Positions 26,028 to 34,225 of a stretch of DNA of 64,000 nt are shown here, in pieces (positions within the stretch are counted from its first letter, which is position 1; the number at the start of each line of letters is the position of its first letter). This stretch comes from JAJDUF01 sp965238265. Lineage in GTDB: Bacteria > Chloroflexota > UBA11872 > UBA12225 > JAJDUF01. A program made the translations under genes and the position numbers. The DNA is taken from positions 4,216,001 through 4,280,000 of the forward strand of contig OZ250185.1 of the NCBI GenBank assembly GCA_965238265.1, given 5' to 3'. The notes under the pieces were generated by a model, which was not told where the DNA came from, did no database searches, and worked only from the letters and a program-made list of their open reading frames with translations.

Positions 26028-26963
26028 TCAAGACAACTCCTCTAGTCGCTCGAGATGGTATTCCGCTTCCTCTTCATCTGTTGAGTACCGGACTCTTTCG
26101 ACTTTAGTAATGTCTGCCCGGTAGCGATGTCCAGGAAGTTCTACTCTATGGGAATCACTTATAGCATCCTCGTAAGAACCGCGTATTATGTCACCGGATT
26201 CTCCTCGCAATTTGAACCTTCTTACCTCAACGTCGACGGACAGAAGTTCTCCGTATACCGAGAATTCTACCTTTTCTTCATCACTTGTCTCTTCTATCAT
26301 CCGACACAGTTTTTCAAGCTCCGGTTGCTGTGCTAGTAAACTAGCTCGAACAGTGCTTTCGCGCCTCCATTCGATGTCTACGCCGAGACCTGCCTGGGCG
26401 TGACCGGATGCCCACTTGTGCATTGCTCGAATTGAGGCAAGGCCTAGCTTCTTGGTGAACACACGGATGTCAGATATGTGGCTAACTTTTGCTAGTGAGA
26501 ATAGTTGTCTCATTGATTCGTCCAGGTGACTATCAAGAATAAGCCTTCTTGCATTAGGAATGGTGAGAACGACACCTAATGATCCAGAAAAAGTATATCC
26601 GAAGTTAAAGGAAGATTCAGACTTGATATGTGCAGCCGGTTTTGCTCGTTCTTTCGGAACGGAAGTTTTTTGGGAGTCGTAGACAACTGTCACCAAAGAT
26701 TGAAAGTCTACTAGCCCTTGTGCAAGTGGATTCAGCGGGAGATATCCACTATCGCTAAAGATTCGATAGCTACAGACATCCATTCCCAAGCGATTGGCTT
26801 CAACTGCGAAGTCGGCCTCGAGATTTCGCTGCTGGGCCATCAGAGACCTTGCCAGAGCACTCAGGGACGGCTTGTCCGGTTGTTCGGCTACTGCTCGCTC
26901 TACCCGAGCCAACGTAGCACGAGTCTCTTGCAGTTGCTCTTGTAGCTCTAGGAGTCTAGTCAT
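26028..26963 (-). CDS. Coiled-coil partner protein of the nucleotidyltransferase; function unknown
   Basis: 311 aa. Residues 1-60 are a charged heptad-like helix (MTRLLELQEQLQETRATLAR to LMAQQRNLEADF), likely a coiled coil. Residues about 70-170 are mixed alpha/beta (SLVTVVYDSQK, SLGVVLTIPNARRLIL), and the end (residues about 235-311) alternates strands, with VEFSVYGELLSVDVEVRRFKLRG and HRYRADITKVERVRYSTDEE resembling a small beta barrel. No signal or membrane segment. It is translationally coupled to the upstream nucleotidyltransferase by an ATGA overlap (26960-26963). GC content is clearly lower than the genome background. I do not recognise the family; a toxin-antitoxin or defence pairing is inference from gene order. 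Confidence 0.7.
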   Translation of the reverse strand: MTRLLELQEQLQETRATLARVERAVAEQPDKPSLSALARSLMAQQRNLEADFAVEANRLGMDVCSYRIFSDSGYLPLNPLAQGLVDFQSLVTVVYDSQKTSVPKERAKPAAHIKSESSFNFGYTFSGSLGVVLTIPNARRLILDSHLDESMRQLFSLAKVSHISDIRVFTKKLGLASIRAMHKWASGHAQAGLGVDIEWRRESTVRASLLAQQPELEKLCRMIEETSDEEKVEFSVYGELLSVDVEVRRFKLRGESGDIIRGSYEDAISDSHRVELPGHRYRADITKVERVRYSTDEEEAEYHLERLEELS

Positions 26964-27460
26964 GGCGTATCTCCGGCCAGTTCAATGACCGCTATACCCT
27001 TGGGTGTCCGACCACGGGAATAGCCAAACAAGTTACTCCAGTAGTCACGCCTCTGCTTTCCCAGTAAGTAGTTAGGATCGTTCTCAGGAAACTCAGGGAA
27101 AACATAGCTATCGCAAAGATTGTATTCTTTCAAGTTCTCACCTATCCAGTCTATTGTCCTCCTTTGCTCAATCGTCCCATCATCGTACACCGATGATGGG
27201 ACTCGCAGCACAATGTCAACGTCACCAGGATTGATCTTCTCCGTCAGGAAACTCCCGTCAACCCAGAGTTCGCCAGCCACTTGATAGGCGCTCAACCTCT
27301 CGACAACTTCCGCAAGTCCCGCCATGATCTTGGCGCGTGTCTTGGATAGAGGAAAGCTATCTACACAGTATCGCCGTAACACCTCAACTGACATTGGGTA
27401 TCTACCTTCAGATAGCAGCGGCGGAAACTCATCCGCACTCGATGGGACCCCTCCTGTCAT
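26960..27460 (-). CDS. DUF6932-like minimal nucleotidyltransferase
   Basis: 166 aa. FPPLLSEGRYPMSVEVLRRY, SFPLSKTRAKIMAGL and ELWVDGSFLTEKINPGDVDIVLRV (residues about 79-102) give the pol-beta superfamily core: GS followed by DVDIVL, the paired Asp residues that bind metal. A third acidic position is less clear. The N-terminal part fits DUF6932-type proteins, which supports the start at 27460 although an internal ATG at 27394 has a better ribosome-binding site. Such minimal nucleotidyltransferases occur in MNT-type toxin-antitoxin and abortive-infection systems, where they AMPylate partners or tRNAs. It leads a two-gene low-GC operon with the coiled-coil protein. Activity is inferred. Confidence 0.72.
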   Translation of the reverse strand: MTGGVPSSADEFPPLLSEGRYPMSVEVLRRYCVDSFPLSKTRAKIMAGLAEVVERLSAYQVAGELWVDGSFLTEKINPGDVDIVLRVPSSVYDDGTIEQRRTIDWIGENLKEYNLCDSYVFPEFPENDPNYLLGKQRRDYWSNLFGYSRGRTPKGIAVIELAGDTP

Positions 27461-27593
27461 GAAGCCATATGGTAATCTGACCTCAATGCGGTGTCAAATG
27501 AGTCGCAGGGTGGCCTACTACCAATCGTAGCTCCCAGTGGAACTTAAGTGCTATTATACTCCTAGCGACCACATATTGCGACCACAGGTTCTC

Positions 27594-29327
27594 TCAGCGC
27601 ACCCGCGCCCGGGAGAGCGAGGCGGCGCCGGGGAGGTCGTCCATGAGGGCCGGTTCGATCCCCTCGATGCCCGCGCGGACCAGGATCAGCCGCTCTTCAT
27701 GGACGAGGAAGATCGCTGGCGATTCTTGCATGAGTAGGTGCTGCGCGGTGTGGTACAAACGCAGCCGCTCCGCCTCCGTCGGCGCCTCTTCCGCTGCCCG
27801 CCAGAGCCGGTCGAACACCCGGCTCGACCAGCCGGTGCGGTTGGCGAGTTTCCCCTCGCCAAACGTCAGCCAGAACCACGCCTCGGGATCGGGGTAGGTA
27901 CTGCGCCAACCGCTCAACGCCAACTCGAAGTCTTTCTTCTCCAACACATGCGCGTACCGGAACGGGTCAAGTGGGTCGAGCCTGATCCAGATACCGAGCG
28001 CATAGGCCAGCTGGTCACGAATGGCGAACGCCAGCCGCGTCGGTTGCGGCAGCGCCGGGTAGCGGAGCGTGAACCGCGGCAGGTCCTGGCCGCCAAAACC
28101 GGGCCCCCACGGCACGTTCCAGTCCGCTGCCGCCAGCATCAGCAGGGCGGCGGTCGCGTCGGCCTCGCGGCCAACTGCCGCGCCAGGATTGTGCCCCGGC
28201 ACACCCGGCGGCAGCAGGCCGTAGGCCGCCTGCCCGACCCCGCCGCGCGCGTTCCGAATAATCGCCTGGCGATCCAGGGCATACGATAGTGCTCGCCGCA
28301 CCTCAACCGTATCGAGCGGCTCCTTGGTGACGTTCAGACTGAGCCAGGTCGTTTGCGGGAGCGGCTGGCGGAGCACGCGCGCTCCCGCCGGGCTGTCGGC
28401 CAGCACCTCCGCCGCCCGCTCCGGCGGCACCACGACGATGTCCCGGCGGCCGGCGCGGAAGCGGGTCAGGGCATCCTCTCCGTTCGCCAGCGACGCGCTA
28501 TACGGCAGGTGAAGCTCTAGCGCGACCGCCGGCGGCCCGCCCCAATAGTGCGGGTTCGGATCGAGGCGCAAGACCTCGCCCTGGTGCCAGCCGGTGAGCC
28601 GGAAGGGGCCGTTCCCGACGTGCAGCGGTAGCTCCGTCGTTCCCGCTGCGCGCTCGCCGCGCGGCGACGGGGCATCGGCTCGGTAGGGGACGGCGCCCGG
28701 GAGGGCGGCGATCATCGGCAGGTAGGGCGCCGGATTGTCCGTCGTGATCTGCAACGTGCGGTCATCGAGCGCCTGAATACCCACGGCCGCCGGATTAACG
28801 ATGAGGTTCACGCGAAAGAAGCGGGCGTTTTTCACGACCTGGAAGGGCCGACTCAGCTCATCGGGAATCTCCCGCGTCATCATGCGGAGCCAGCCGTCGC
28901 GGACCTGCGCCGCCGTGACCGGTTGGCCATCGCTCCACCGCGCATCGGCCCGCAGCGTGAACGTCCAGACCGTATTGTCGGCGTTGCTCTGTACGCTCTC
29001 GGCCAAGGCCGGCTGCGGACGCAGCTCCGTATCGAACCGTAGCAGCGGCTCGTAGAGCTGGCGCACGACGGCGATCTCGTCCGGTCCCACCGCGCGCTGT
29101 GGATCGAGCGTATGCGGCTCCGCCGCCAGCTCCAGGCGCAGCGCGGGCAGCGCTGCCGCCGGCACCGTCGCGATAGCGCCGTCCGCATGCACCGCCGGAG
29201 CAGGCAGGAGGACGCTCACCAGCGCCGCGATGATGCCGAGGTGCAGCCACCAGGACACAGCCGACCAGCGGTGCGCGGCCTGACGGGCACGATCCCTGCT
29301 TGCGAGCGGCATCCAAGCGTCAACCAT
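27594..29327 (-). CDS. ABC transporter substrate-binding protein, family 5 (peptide/nickel type)
   Basis: 577 aa from the ATG at 29327. Residues about 25-50 (WWLHLGIIAALVSVLLPAPAVHA) are a signal peptide. The SBP_bac_5 fold is clear: LAAEPHTLDPQRAVGPDEIAVVRQLYEPLL, VWTFTLRADARWSDGQPVTA (the family's FxLRxxxxWSDGxPxTA signature) and GPFRLTGWHQGEVLRLDPNPHYWG, then VRRALSYALDRQAII, and WRSTYPDPEAWFWLTF near the end. It binds peptides or other solutes outside the cell. No permease genes are adjacent. A longer upstream frame runs through a palindromic repeat and the divergent promoter region and is not a real start. Confidence 0.88.
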   Translation of the reverse strand: MVDAWMPLASRDRARQAAHRWSAVSWWLHLGIIAALVSVLLPAPAVHADGAIATVPAAALPALRLELAAEPHTLDPQRAVGPDEIAVVRQLYEPLLRFDTELRPQPALAESVQSNADNTVWTFTLRADARWSDGQPVTAAQVRDGWLRMMTREIPDELSRPFQVVKNARFFRVNLIVNPAAVGIQALDDRTLQITTDNPAPYLPMIAALPGAVPYRADAPSPRGERAAGTTELPLHVGNGPFRLTGWHQGEVLRLDPNPHYWGGPPAVALELHLPYSASLANGEDALTRFRAGRRDIVVVPPERAAEVLADSPAGARVLRQPLPQTTWLSLNVTKEPLDTVEVRRALSYALDRQAIIRNARGGVGQAAYGLLPPGVPGHNPGAAVGREADATAALLMLAAADWNVPWGPGFGGQDLPRFTLRYPALPQPTRLAFAIRDQLAYALGIWIRLDPLDPFRYAHVLEKKDFELALSGWRSTYPDPEAWFWLTFGEGKLANRTGWSSRVFDRLWRAAEEAPTEAERLRLYHTAQHLLMQESPAIFLVHEERLILVRAGIEGIEPALMDDLPGAASLSRARVR

Positions 29328-29369
29328 CAGTGCTAGTATAGGATCATGTCGCAAGCGAGGCTGCCCCTC

Positions 29370-29440
29370 ACCCCCATCCTTCCTACGGAGGGACTCCCCC
29401 TCTCCACCACGTGGTGGAGAGGGGGCCGGGGGATGAGGCG
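29370..29440. repeat. Palindromic repeat, family E (CCCTCTCCAC...GTGGAGAGGG)
   Basis: CCCCCTCTCCACCAC-GTGGTGGAGAGGGGG is a perfect palindrome, followed by CCGGGGGATGAGGC. The same unit with different centres is seen at about 5703-5740 and 32395-32445. It ends within the start codon region of the following gene and lies between two divergent genes. Confidence 0.75.
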
Positions 29441-30545
29441 GCTGACGCTCCGGTTGCTCATCGCGCTGCTGGCGACCGTACTGGCGAGTCTCCGGCTGGC
29501 GCCGGCAGCCCTGCACGCGCAGAGCCTCGCTCCGGCCGACACCGCAGCAGCAGCGGGCCGGCAGCAGGTGGTGAAGGTACCGGATCGAGAGGCGCTATGG
29601 CTGATCGAGCCGGGCGGGCAGCGTCGCTGGGTTGCCGACCGTCAGAGCCTCCAGGCACGGGGGCTGCACGCCGACGACGTAGCACTCGTCAGCCCGTCCT
29701 GGCTCCGGCAGTGGCCGGTAGGTCCGGCGCTGGTTGCGCCGGGGTCGCTCCGGCAGGACCCGGGAACGGGCCAGGTGTACCTTGTCGCCGCCGGTCAGCG
29801 GCGCTGGATTCCGGACCTCTTGACCTTCCGTGGGCTGGGCTTGGCGTGGTCGCAGGTGCGCCCGGCCACGGTCGCGGAGCTGCAAGGGGTGGCGGCCGGC
29901 CCGGCTTTGCCCTGGATTGTCACGGGCTGGGCCTCACCGTCCGAAACCGCACCACCGTTGCCGTACCTCGGCGCGGCGCCGCACCGCTTCACGTCCGAGC
30001 CAGAACCGGAGCAGCGCACCGTTGACCCCCGATTCCTCCCGGCGCTGGCGCTGATGCGCTCCTTCGCGCCTACCAGCCAGTGGCCCGAGTTTCTGGAGCG
30101 CGCGGGCGTGTCGCTGCTCGTCGAGGAGGACGATAGGTCCCTCTTGCCACAATACAGCGAGCTGAATAACGTCATCGCCTTTGGCGCCGGATTCGTTGAG
30201 GGAGAGTCGGCCGACAGCCTCGCTGCGGCCCTGATTAAGCAGACCGTCCACGCGATCTCTTTTCATCGCTACTGGCACGAGATCAGCGGTCGGTCCTGTA
30301 TCAGAGAGCAGGCGATTGCCTTCGGCTGGGAAGCGGTATTTTGGGCGAGCCGGCATGGGCTGGAGGGCCAGCCTGGCGAGACAACGGCGCTTGCCAATCT
30401 GCACAACCTGACGCTGGAATGGGCGCTCGACGACCGGCTCGACGGCGCCTTGCTGGCACACTTCGGCTATCAGGTAAGCTGCTACTTCCCCGGCGCCTTC
30501 CAGTCTATTGACGAAGAAGGCTCCGACTACGGAACGCTGTATTAG
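29433..30545 (+). CDS. Secreted protein with two GQRRWxxD repeats; function unknown
   Basis: 370 aa from the ATG at 29433; an upstream start at 29346 would only add translated repeat DNA. Signal peptide at about 1-29 (RLLIALLATVLASLRLAPAALHA). Two copies of a short motif follow: LWLIEPGGQRRWVADRQSLQARG (about 55-77) and VYLVAAGQRRWIPDLLTFRGLG (about 115-136), each then WxxV or LVSPSW, resembling W/Y-rich beta repeats seen in some Chloroflexota exported proteins. The C-terminal part (about 205-370) is a separate alpha/beta region without recognised catalytic motif (ISFHRYWHEISGRSCIREQA). Divergent from the family-5 binding protein. Confidence 0.6.
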   Translation: MRRLTLRLLIALLATVLASLRLAPAALHAQSLAPADTAAAAGRQQVVKVPDREALWLIEPGGQRRWVADRQSLQARGLHADDVALVSPSWLRQWPVGPALVAPGSLRQDPGTGQVYLVAAGQRRWIPDLLTFRGLGLAWSQVRPATVAELQGVAAGPALPWIVTGWASPSETAPPLPYLGAAPHRFTSEPEPEQRTVDPRFLPALALMRSFAPTSQWPEFLERAGVSLLVEEDDRSLLPQYSELNNVIAFGAGFVEGESADSLAAALIKQTVHAISFHRYWHEISGRSCIREQAIAFGWEAVFWASRHGLEGQPGETTALANLHNLTLEWALDDRLDGALLAHFGYQVSCYFPGAFQSIDEEGSDYGTLY

Positions 30546-30611
30546 GTGTTGTAGGGGCAACCCTTGTGGGTGCCCAAGTTTCCCGCACCTGAAAAGGGTA
30601 CCCCGGCACGG

Positions 30612-31325
30612 CTAATCCACCTCGCGCGCATTCAGCTCGACCGCGGCGCCGTTGATGCCCGCCCCCTCCGCAGAGGCGAGGAAGACCAGCGCGTTGGCGA
30701 ACTCCTGAGGGGTGGCAGCCGCGGCAAAGTCGGCTGCACTAAGGTACTGCCGCGCTTCGTCCGTACCGATGCCGCCGGCCACGAGGCAGTTCGCCACGAT
30801 GCCGCGGTGCTTATAGTCGCGGGCAATCCCCTTGGTGAGCGTCACGACGGCAGCTTTCGTCGCGCCGAAGAGCGCGCGCCCCGGCGCCGGGTCCACGGCG
30901 CTCCCGCCGGCGATGGTCACGATATGCCCGCCACCGGCCGCCAACATCGCCGGGACGACGGCACGCGCCAGGTTGTAGGTGGTGTATAGCCCACCGAGGA
31001 TGAGCGCCTCGAAATCGGCCAAGGTGGTCTCGGCAAAGGGTTGTTGCAGAAACGCTGCCTGGGCCAGCGTGGTCATGGCATCTACCCGGCCCCAGCGATC
31101 CAGCGTCGCTGCGACGGTGTGCTCGGCAGCGGCCGGCTCGGCCAGGTCTGCGGTGACGGCATGAACCGCCTCGCCACCGGGAATCGCCGCGAGCGCCGCG
31201 TGGAGACGGTCGGGATCGCGGCCGGTCGCCGTGACCGCGTAACCGGCCGCAAGAAAGGCGCCGATAACCGCCGGGGCAGTGCGAGCGGTGCCGCCGCCGA
31301 TCAGCACAGTACGTTGTGAAGACAT
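30612..31325 (-). CDS. Atypical short-chain dehydrogenase/reductase, catalytic Tyr replaced by Phe
   Basis: 237 aa from the ATG at 31325 (GGGAGG upstream). SDR fold: VLIGGGTARTAPAVIGAFLAAGYAVTATGRDPDRL at the N-terminus, VTADLAEPAAAEHTVAATLDRWGRVDAM, IVTIAGGSAVDPAPG for strand 5, and a C-terminal AVELNARE end. Two changes stand out. The glycine-rich loop reads GGGTARTAPA, lacking the usual GxxxGxG. The catalytic YxxxK is FGATK, so the proton-donating Tyr is Phe while Lys remains. The usual NAG after the fourth strand is also altered (TLAQ). It may be a non-catalytic or changed-mechanism SDR. Confidence 0.78.
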   Translation of the reverse strand: MSSQRTVLIGGGTARTAPAVIGAFLAAGYAVTATGRDPDRLHAALAAIPGGEAVHAVTADLAEPAAAEHTVAATLDRWGRVDAMTTLAQAAFLQQPFAETTLADFEALILGGLYTTYNLARAVVPAMLAAGGGHIVTIAGGSAVDPAPGRALFGATKAAVVTLTKGIARDYKHRGIVANCLVAGGIGTDEARQYLSAADFAAAATPQEFANALVFLASAEGAGINGAAVELNAREVD

Positions 31326-31399
31326 CCTCCCTCCCTTTATTGCAGCTACCCCCATCATACGGCACGGCATACGGCACCGGAGGGGGTAGGTACGGGCCG

Positions 31400-31570
31400 C
31401 GCCGTAGGGGCGCAGCATGCTGCGCCCAACCTATCCTGTTCATCCGCTCATCCTGCAAATCCTGATGCGGACAAACTCATCACCCCGGCCCGCTCCCAGG
31501 GGGCGTTTGGATTGCGGCTTCCACCGCAATGATGGTGGCCGGGCTACAGCGTGCTGCGCCCCTACGTTGC
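31400..31570. repeat. Repeat cluster (families D and A-like)
   Basis: GTAGGGGCGCAGCATGCTGC followed by GCCCAAC at about 31405, GGATTGCGGCTTCCACCGCA then ATGATGG at about 31510, and GGGCTACAGCGTGCTGCGCC then CCTACG at about 31540. All are inverted repeats between two convergently spaced minus-strand genes. No gene is supported here. Confidence 0.65.
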
Positions 31571-32413
31571 AGTGGGCGCGGCGCAAGTCGCTTGGCCGGT
31601 GAGGACTTCCGCCCCCACGGCCCCCAAGTCAGTGGGCCAATGGGCACGGGCGCTGCGGCCGTGGCTGGCCAGCAGGAAGTTGCGTTCAACCCACAACGAC
31701 TCCTCCAGGCGCAGCGTCACTGTGAGCCGCCGGCCACGCACCTCGCCGTCCACGGGCCAGTGCGAGGACCGGTCCGCTGACTGGTACCAGCCAATGAGGT
31801 CTTGCTGATCCTGCCAGAGGTGCAGCGTCCAAGCGCCTGGCCCCGGCGTATTGCCGAGCCGGGCGCCGCCGGTCGGCCAATACACGCCCCACTGGCCAGT
31901 CACGTCCCAGGCCAGACAGGAGGCATCGGTCGGTCCTGGCACCGCCGGCGCCGCTGCGGCCGGTGTTTGCGGGCAGAGGGCCTCGCCCCGCGCCCAGAAC
32001 TCCCCGCCGTCGGTGCCGGGTGCCGTCCAGCGTCCGCCGATCCGGGTGCCGTCGCTGGCAATGGCCAGCACCAGCTCGCGCGGCGCGTCCGGCGTGAAGA
32101 AGGTCAGCCGGGCAATGCCGGCTGCGACAGTGCCCTCAACGATCACCTCGCGGCCTTCGATTGGCGTCCAGCGCCCGACCAGCAAACTTCCACGTTGCAC
32201 GAGGTGGAGCGTGGTATTGACGAGGCTCCTGTTTTTGCCGGCTTCCGTCGTCGCAGCGGCCCAGCGTCCCGTCAATTGCCAGTTAGCGCACCGGCTCGGC
32301 CGCCCGGCCTCCTGCGCTGCAACCGGCCGCGCCTGTCCGTGGGCGAGCAGGACCAGGAGCGCAATAGTAACCCAGGCCGTGTGTCTCACCCCCGTCGCTA
32401 CGCGACTCCCCAT
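31562..32413 (-). CDS. Secreted protein with two lipocalin-like/WxG beta domains; function unknown
   Basis: 283 aa from the ATG at 32413. A GTG at 32389 (reading MRHTAWVTIALLVLLAHGQA) is an alternative start and avoids the palindromic repeat that covers the upstream ATGs. A signal peptide is clear. Two related modules follow: NWQLTGRWAAATT...LVQRGSLLVGRWTP (about residues 45-80) and AWDVTGQWGVYWP...LHLWQDQQDLIGWYQ (about 168-210). Each has a [T]G-[RQ]-W start and an L-x-Q-x-x-x-L-x-G-x-[WY] strand, the pattern of small beta-barrel proteins that test binding or envelope functions. Cysteines occur at each module start and near the end. Next to a small two-TM protein on the same strand. Confidence 0.55.
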   Translation of the reverse strand: MGSRVATGVRHTAWVTIALLVLLAHGQARPVAAQEAGRPSRCANWQLTGRWAAATTEAGKNRSLVNTTLHLVQRGSLLVGRWTPIEGREVIVEGTVAAGIARLTFFTPDAPRELVLAIASDGTRIGGRWTAPGTDGGEFWARGEALCPQTPAAAAPAVPGPTDASCLAWDVTGQWGVYWPTGGARLGNTPGPGAWTLHLWQDQQDLIGWYQSADRSSHWPVDGEVRGRRLTVTLRLEESLWVERNFLLASHGRSARAHWPTDLGAVGAEVLTGQATCAAPTAT

Positions 32414-32486
32414 CTCCATATGTGTAGAGAGGGGGCCGGGGGGTGAGGCAGCCCAAAGTCGGCCGTTCATAGCCCGCGACCTCCGG

Positions 32487-32783
32487 CTACTGCGAAAGCA
32501 GGACGATCAGTCCCGCGGCGAGCGGCAGCATAGCAATCACGGTCAGCGCCATCGCGATACGCCGGATAGTGCGCGCCAAGACCGTCCGCTGTCGGCGCGC
32601 GGTGGTCTGGCTCTCGATGAGCGTCCCCATCCGGTCGTGGCTGGTGCCACCGCGCGCCACCGGCGTCAGCGTCGGACGGTTGCGGGCCGTAGCCAAGCGC
32701 GCGGCCAGCGGTGCAGCTAGCACCAGCGCCGCCAACCCCAACGCAAACACGACCGCGCCGATAACGATCAGCCAGATTGCCAT
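32487..32783 (-). CDS. Small hypothetical membrane protein, two TM segments
   Basis: 98 aa. Hydrophobic segments at about 3-30 (IWLIVIGAVVFALGLAALVLAAPLAA) and about 76-97 (IAMALTVIAMLPLAAGLIVLLSQ), separated by a basic, polar loop of about 45 residues rich in Arg and Thr, so both ends likely face outward with the loop in the cytosol. It precedes the secreted beta-domain protein on the same strand by about 75 bases. No family recognised. Confidence 0.55.
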   Translation of the reverse strand: MAIWLIVIGAVVFALGLAALVLAAPLAARLATARNRPTLTPVARGGTSHDRMGTLIESQTTARRQRTVLARTIRRIAMALTVIAMLPLAAGLIVLLSQ

Positions 32784-32809
32784 AGAACATCCTGCTTCCG
32801 GCCCCTCCC

Positions 32810-32900
32810 GTCGTCACTCCGGCGAAAGCCGGAATGACGCCCCCTATGCGCGCCCCGCCCTGCCGGAGGACATGGATTGCGGCTTCCGCCGCAATGACGG
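32810..32900. repeat. Two family A-like palindromes
   Basis: ACTCCGGCGAAAGCCGGAAT at about 32816 and GGATTGCGGCTTCCGCCGCA then ATGACGG at about 32873. They keep the GGATT...AATGACG frame of family A while the stem sequence changes compensatorily. Confidence 0.65.
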
Positions 32901-32950
32901 ATGGGTGTTATTTTCGTGCCAATGATGGGTTTGAGGTAACTCACTGCAAG

Positions 32951-34117
32951 CTAGACCTGGGGACCGATGCGGTATAGCGCGAATTCCGTGTGACCAATGA
33001 TCTCGGCACGGGTCAGCTCGCCGCTTGCGACGCGCAGCATCAGCTCGAATAGCTCATGGCCCAGGGTTTCCTTGTCGGCGGTTCCGGCGATCATGCCAGC
33101 GGCAGAGAAGTCCATGTTGTCGGCCATCCGCTCTGCCGTCTGGGGGTTTGCCGTGACCTTGATGACCGGGCCAAGCGCGTTGCCCACCGGTGAGCCGCGG
33201 CCCGTCGTGAAAATGCACACCTGTGCGCCCCCGGCAAGCTCACCGGAGACCGAAATGGGATCGTGGCCCGGCGTGTCCATCACCACCAGGCCCCGGCGCG
33301 TGGGCCGGTCGGCATAGCCGATGACCTCCTCGACGGTGGTCGTCCCGCCCTTGTAGATACAGCCGAGCGATTTCTCCTCGATGGTTGTCAGGCCGCCGGC
33401 GATATTCCCCGGCGTGGGATTGCCGCCGGCCACCGTCGCGCCGACGTGCTGCGCCTCTTTCTCCACGTTGGCCACGATCTCGAACAGCTGCCGAGACACC
33501 TGCTCGTTGCGGGCGCGCCGCGCCAAGATATGCTCGGCCCCCATCAGCTCCGGTGTCTCCGCCAGGATGGACGTACCGCCCTGTTCGATCAGCAAGTCCG
33601 AGACCTCGCCGACCGTCGGATTCGAGGCCATGCCCGAGGTGGAATCCGACCCGCCGCATTGGGTAGCCAAGATCAGCTCCCCAACGGGTACCGCGCTCCG
33701 CTCGTCGTCCGCCACCTGGCGGAGCAGGTCCTTGGCGATGATGCAGCCGCGGCGGATCGCCTTGATCGAGCCGCCCTCGTCCTGGATCGCAATGGCCTCG
33801 TAACGCTTGCCGGGCGAGCGTTGTGCCGCCAGCGTGCGGACCCGCTCGGCCTCGCCCTGCTCGCCATCCAAACCCACCAGCAGCGCCGCGCCGACGTTGG
33901 GATTGGCGGCGGCGCCGGCCAGCGTCCACTCGGTCAGCCGGGTGTCATCGCCGAGCTGCGCCGCGCCGTGGGGATGGGCGAGCGCAATCACCCCCGGAAC
34001 GAGGCGTGCAATGCGCTCGGCAACGGTACTGGCATACCCATTCGCCGGAATGGCGAGCACGTGATTACGGATACCCACCTGCCCGTCGGGGCGCCGATAG
34101 CCCAGAAACGTCCGCAC
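32951..34117 (-). CDS. UxaA family hydro-lyase, large-domain only (altronate dehydratase-like)
   Basis: 388 aa. FLGYRRPDGQVGIRNHVLAIPANGYAS at the N-terminus and LAGAAANPNVGAALLVGL, then IQDEGGSIKAIRRG, are hallmarks of the large domain of altronate/galactarate dehydratases. Further in, LATQCGGSDSTSGMASNPTVG and VMDTPGHDPISVSGELAGGAQVCIFTTGRGSPVGNALGPVIKVTAN support this. These iron-dependent enzymes dehydrate sugar acids. The small N-terminal SAF domain of full UxaA is absent and not encoded next door. The second copy at 34226-35392 has the same length, about 108 bases upstream on the same strand. In one place where the paralogue has GLGCETCQS this protein has GLDGEQGEA, losing two Cys. Confidence 0.85.
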   Translation of the reverse strand: MRTFLGYRRPDGQVGIRNHVLAIPANGYASTVAERIARLVPGVIALAHPHGAAQLGDDTRLTEWTLAGAAANPNVGAALLVGLDGEQGEAERVRTLAAQRSPGKRYEAIAIQDEGGSIKAIRRGCIIAKDLLRQVADDERSAVPVGELILATQCGGSDSTSGMASNPTVGEVSDLLIEQGGTSILAETPELMGAEHILARRARNEQVSRQLFEIVANVEKEAQHVGATVAGGNPTPGNIAGGLTTIEEKSLGCIYKGGTTTVEEVIGYADRPTRRGLVVMDTPGHDPISVSGELAGGAQVCIFTTGRGSPVGNALGPVIKVTANPQTAERMADNMDFSAAGMIAGTADKETLGHELFELMLRVASGELTRAEIIGHTEFALYRIGPQV

Positions 34118-34156
34118 CTACCTACGCTCCCTTGTTCTCATTGATCCTCACTCCGG

Positions 34157-34206
34157 TAGGGGCGTCCCTTGTGGGTGCCCTGGATTCCCGCTTTCGCGGG
34201 AATGAC
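34157..34206. repeat. Composite palindromic repeat between the two UxaA genes
   Basis: GTAGGGGCGTCCCTTGTGGG, then TGCCCTGG, then ATTCCCG-CTTTCG-CGGGAAT (34184-34203). Same order as at 8903-8955. Confidence 0.75.
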
Positions 34207-34225
34207 CGGTCAATGTCAACACAAG

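Noticed and set aside
33263..34144. 293-codon frame antisense to the first UxaA gene
   Set aside because: Shadow of a strongly recognised gene; its composition is typical of antisense translation.
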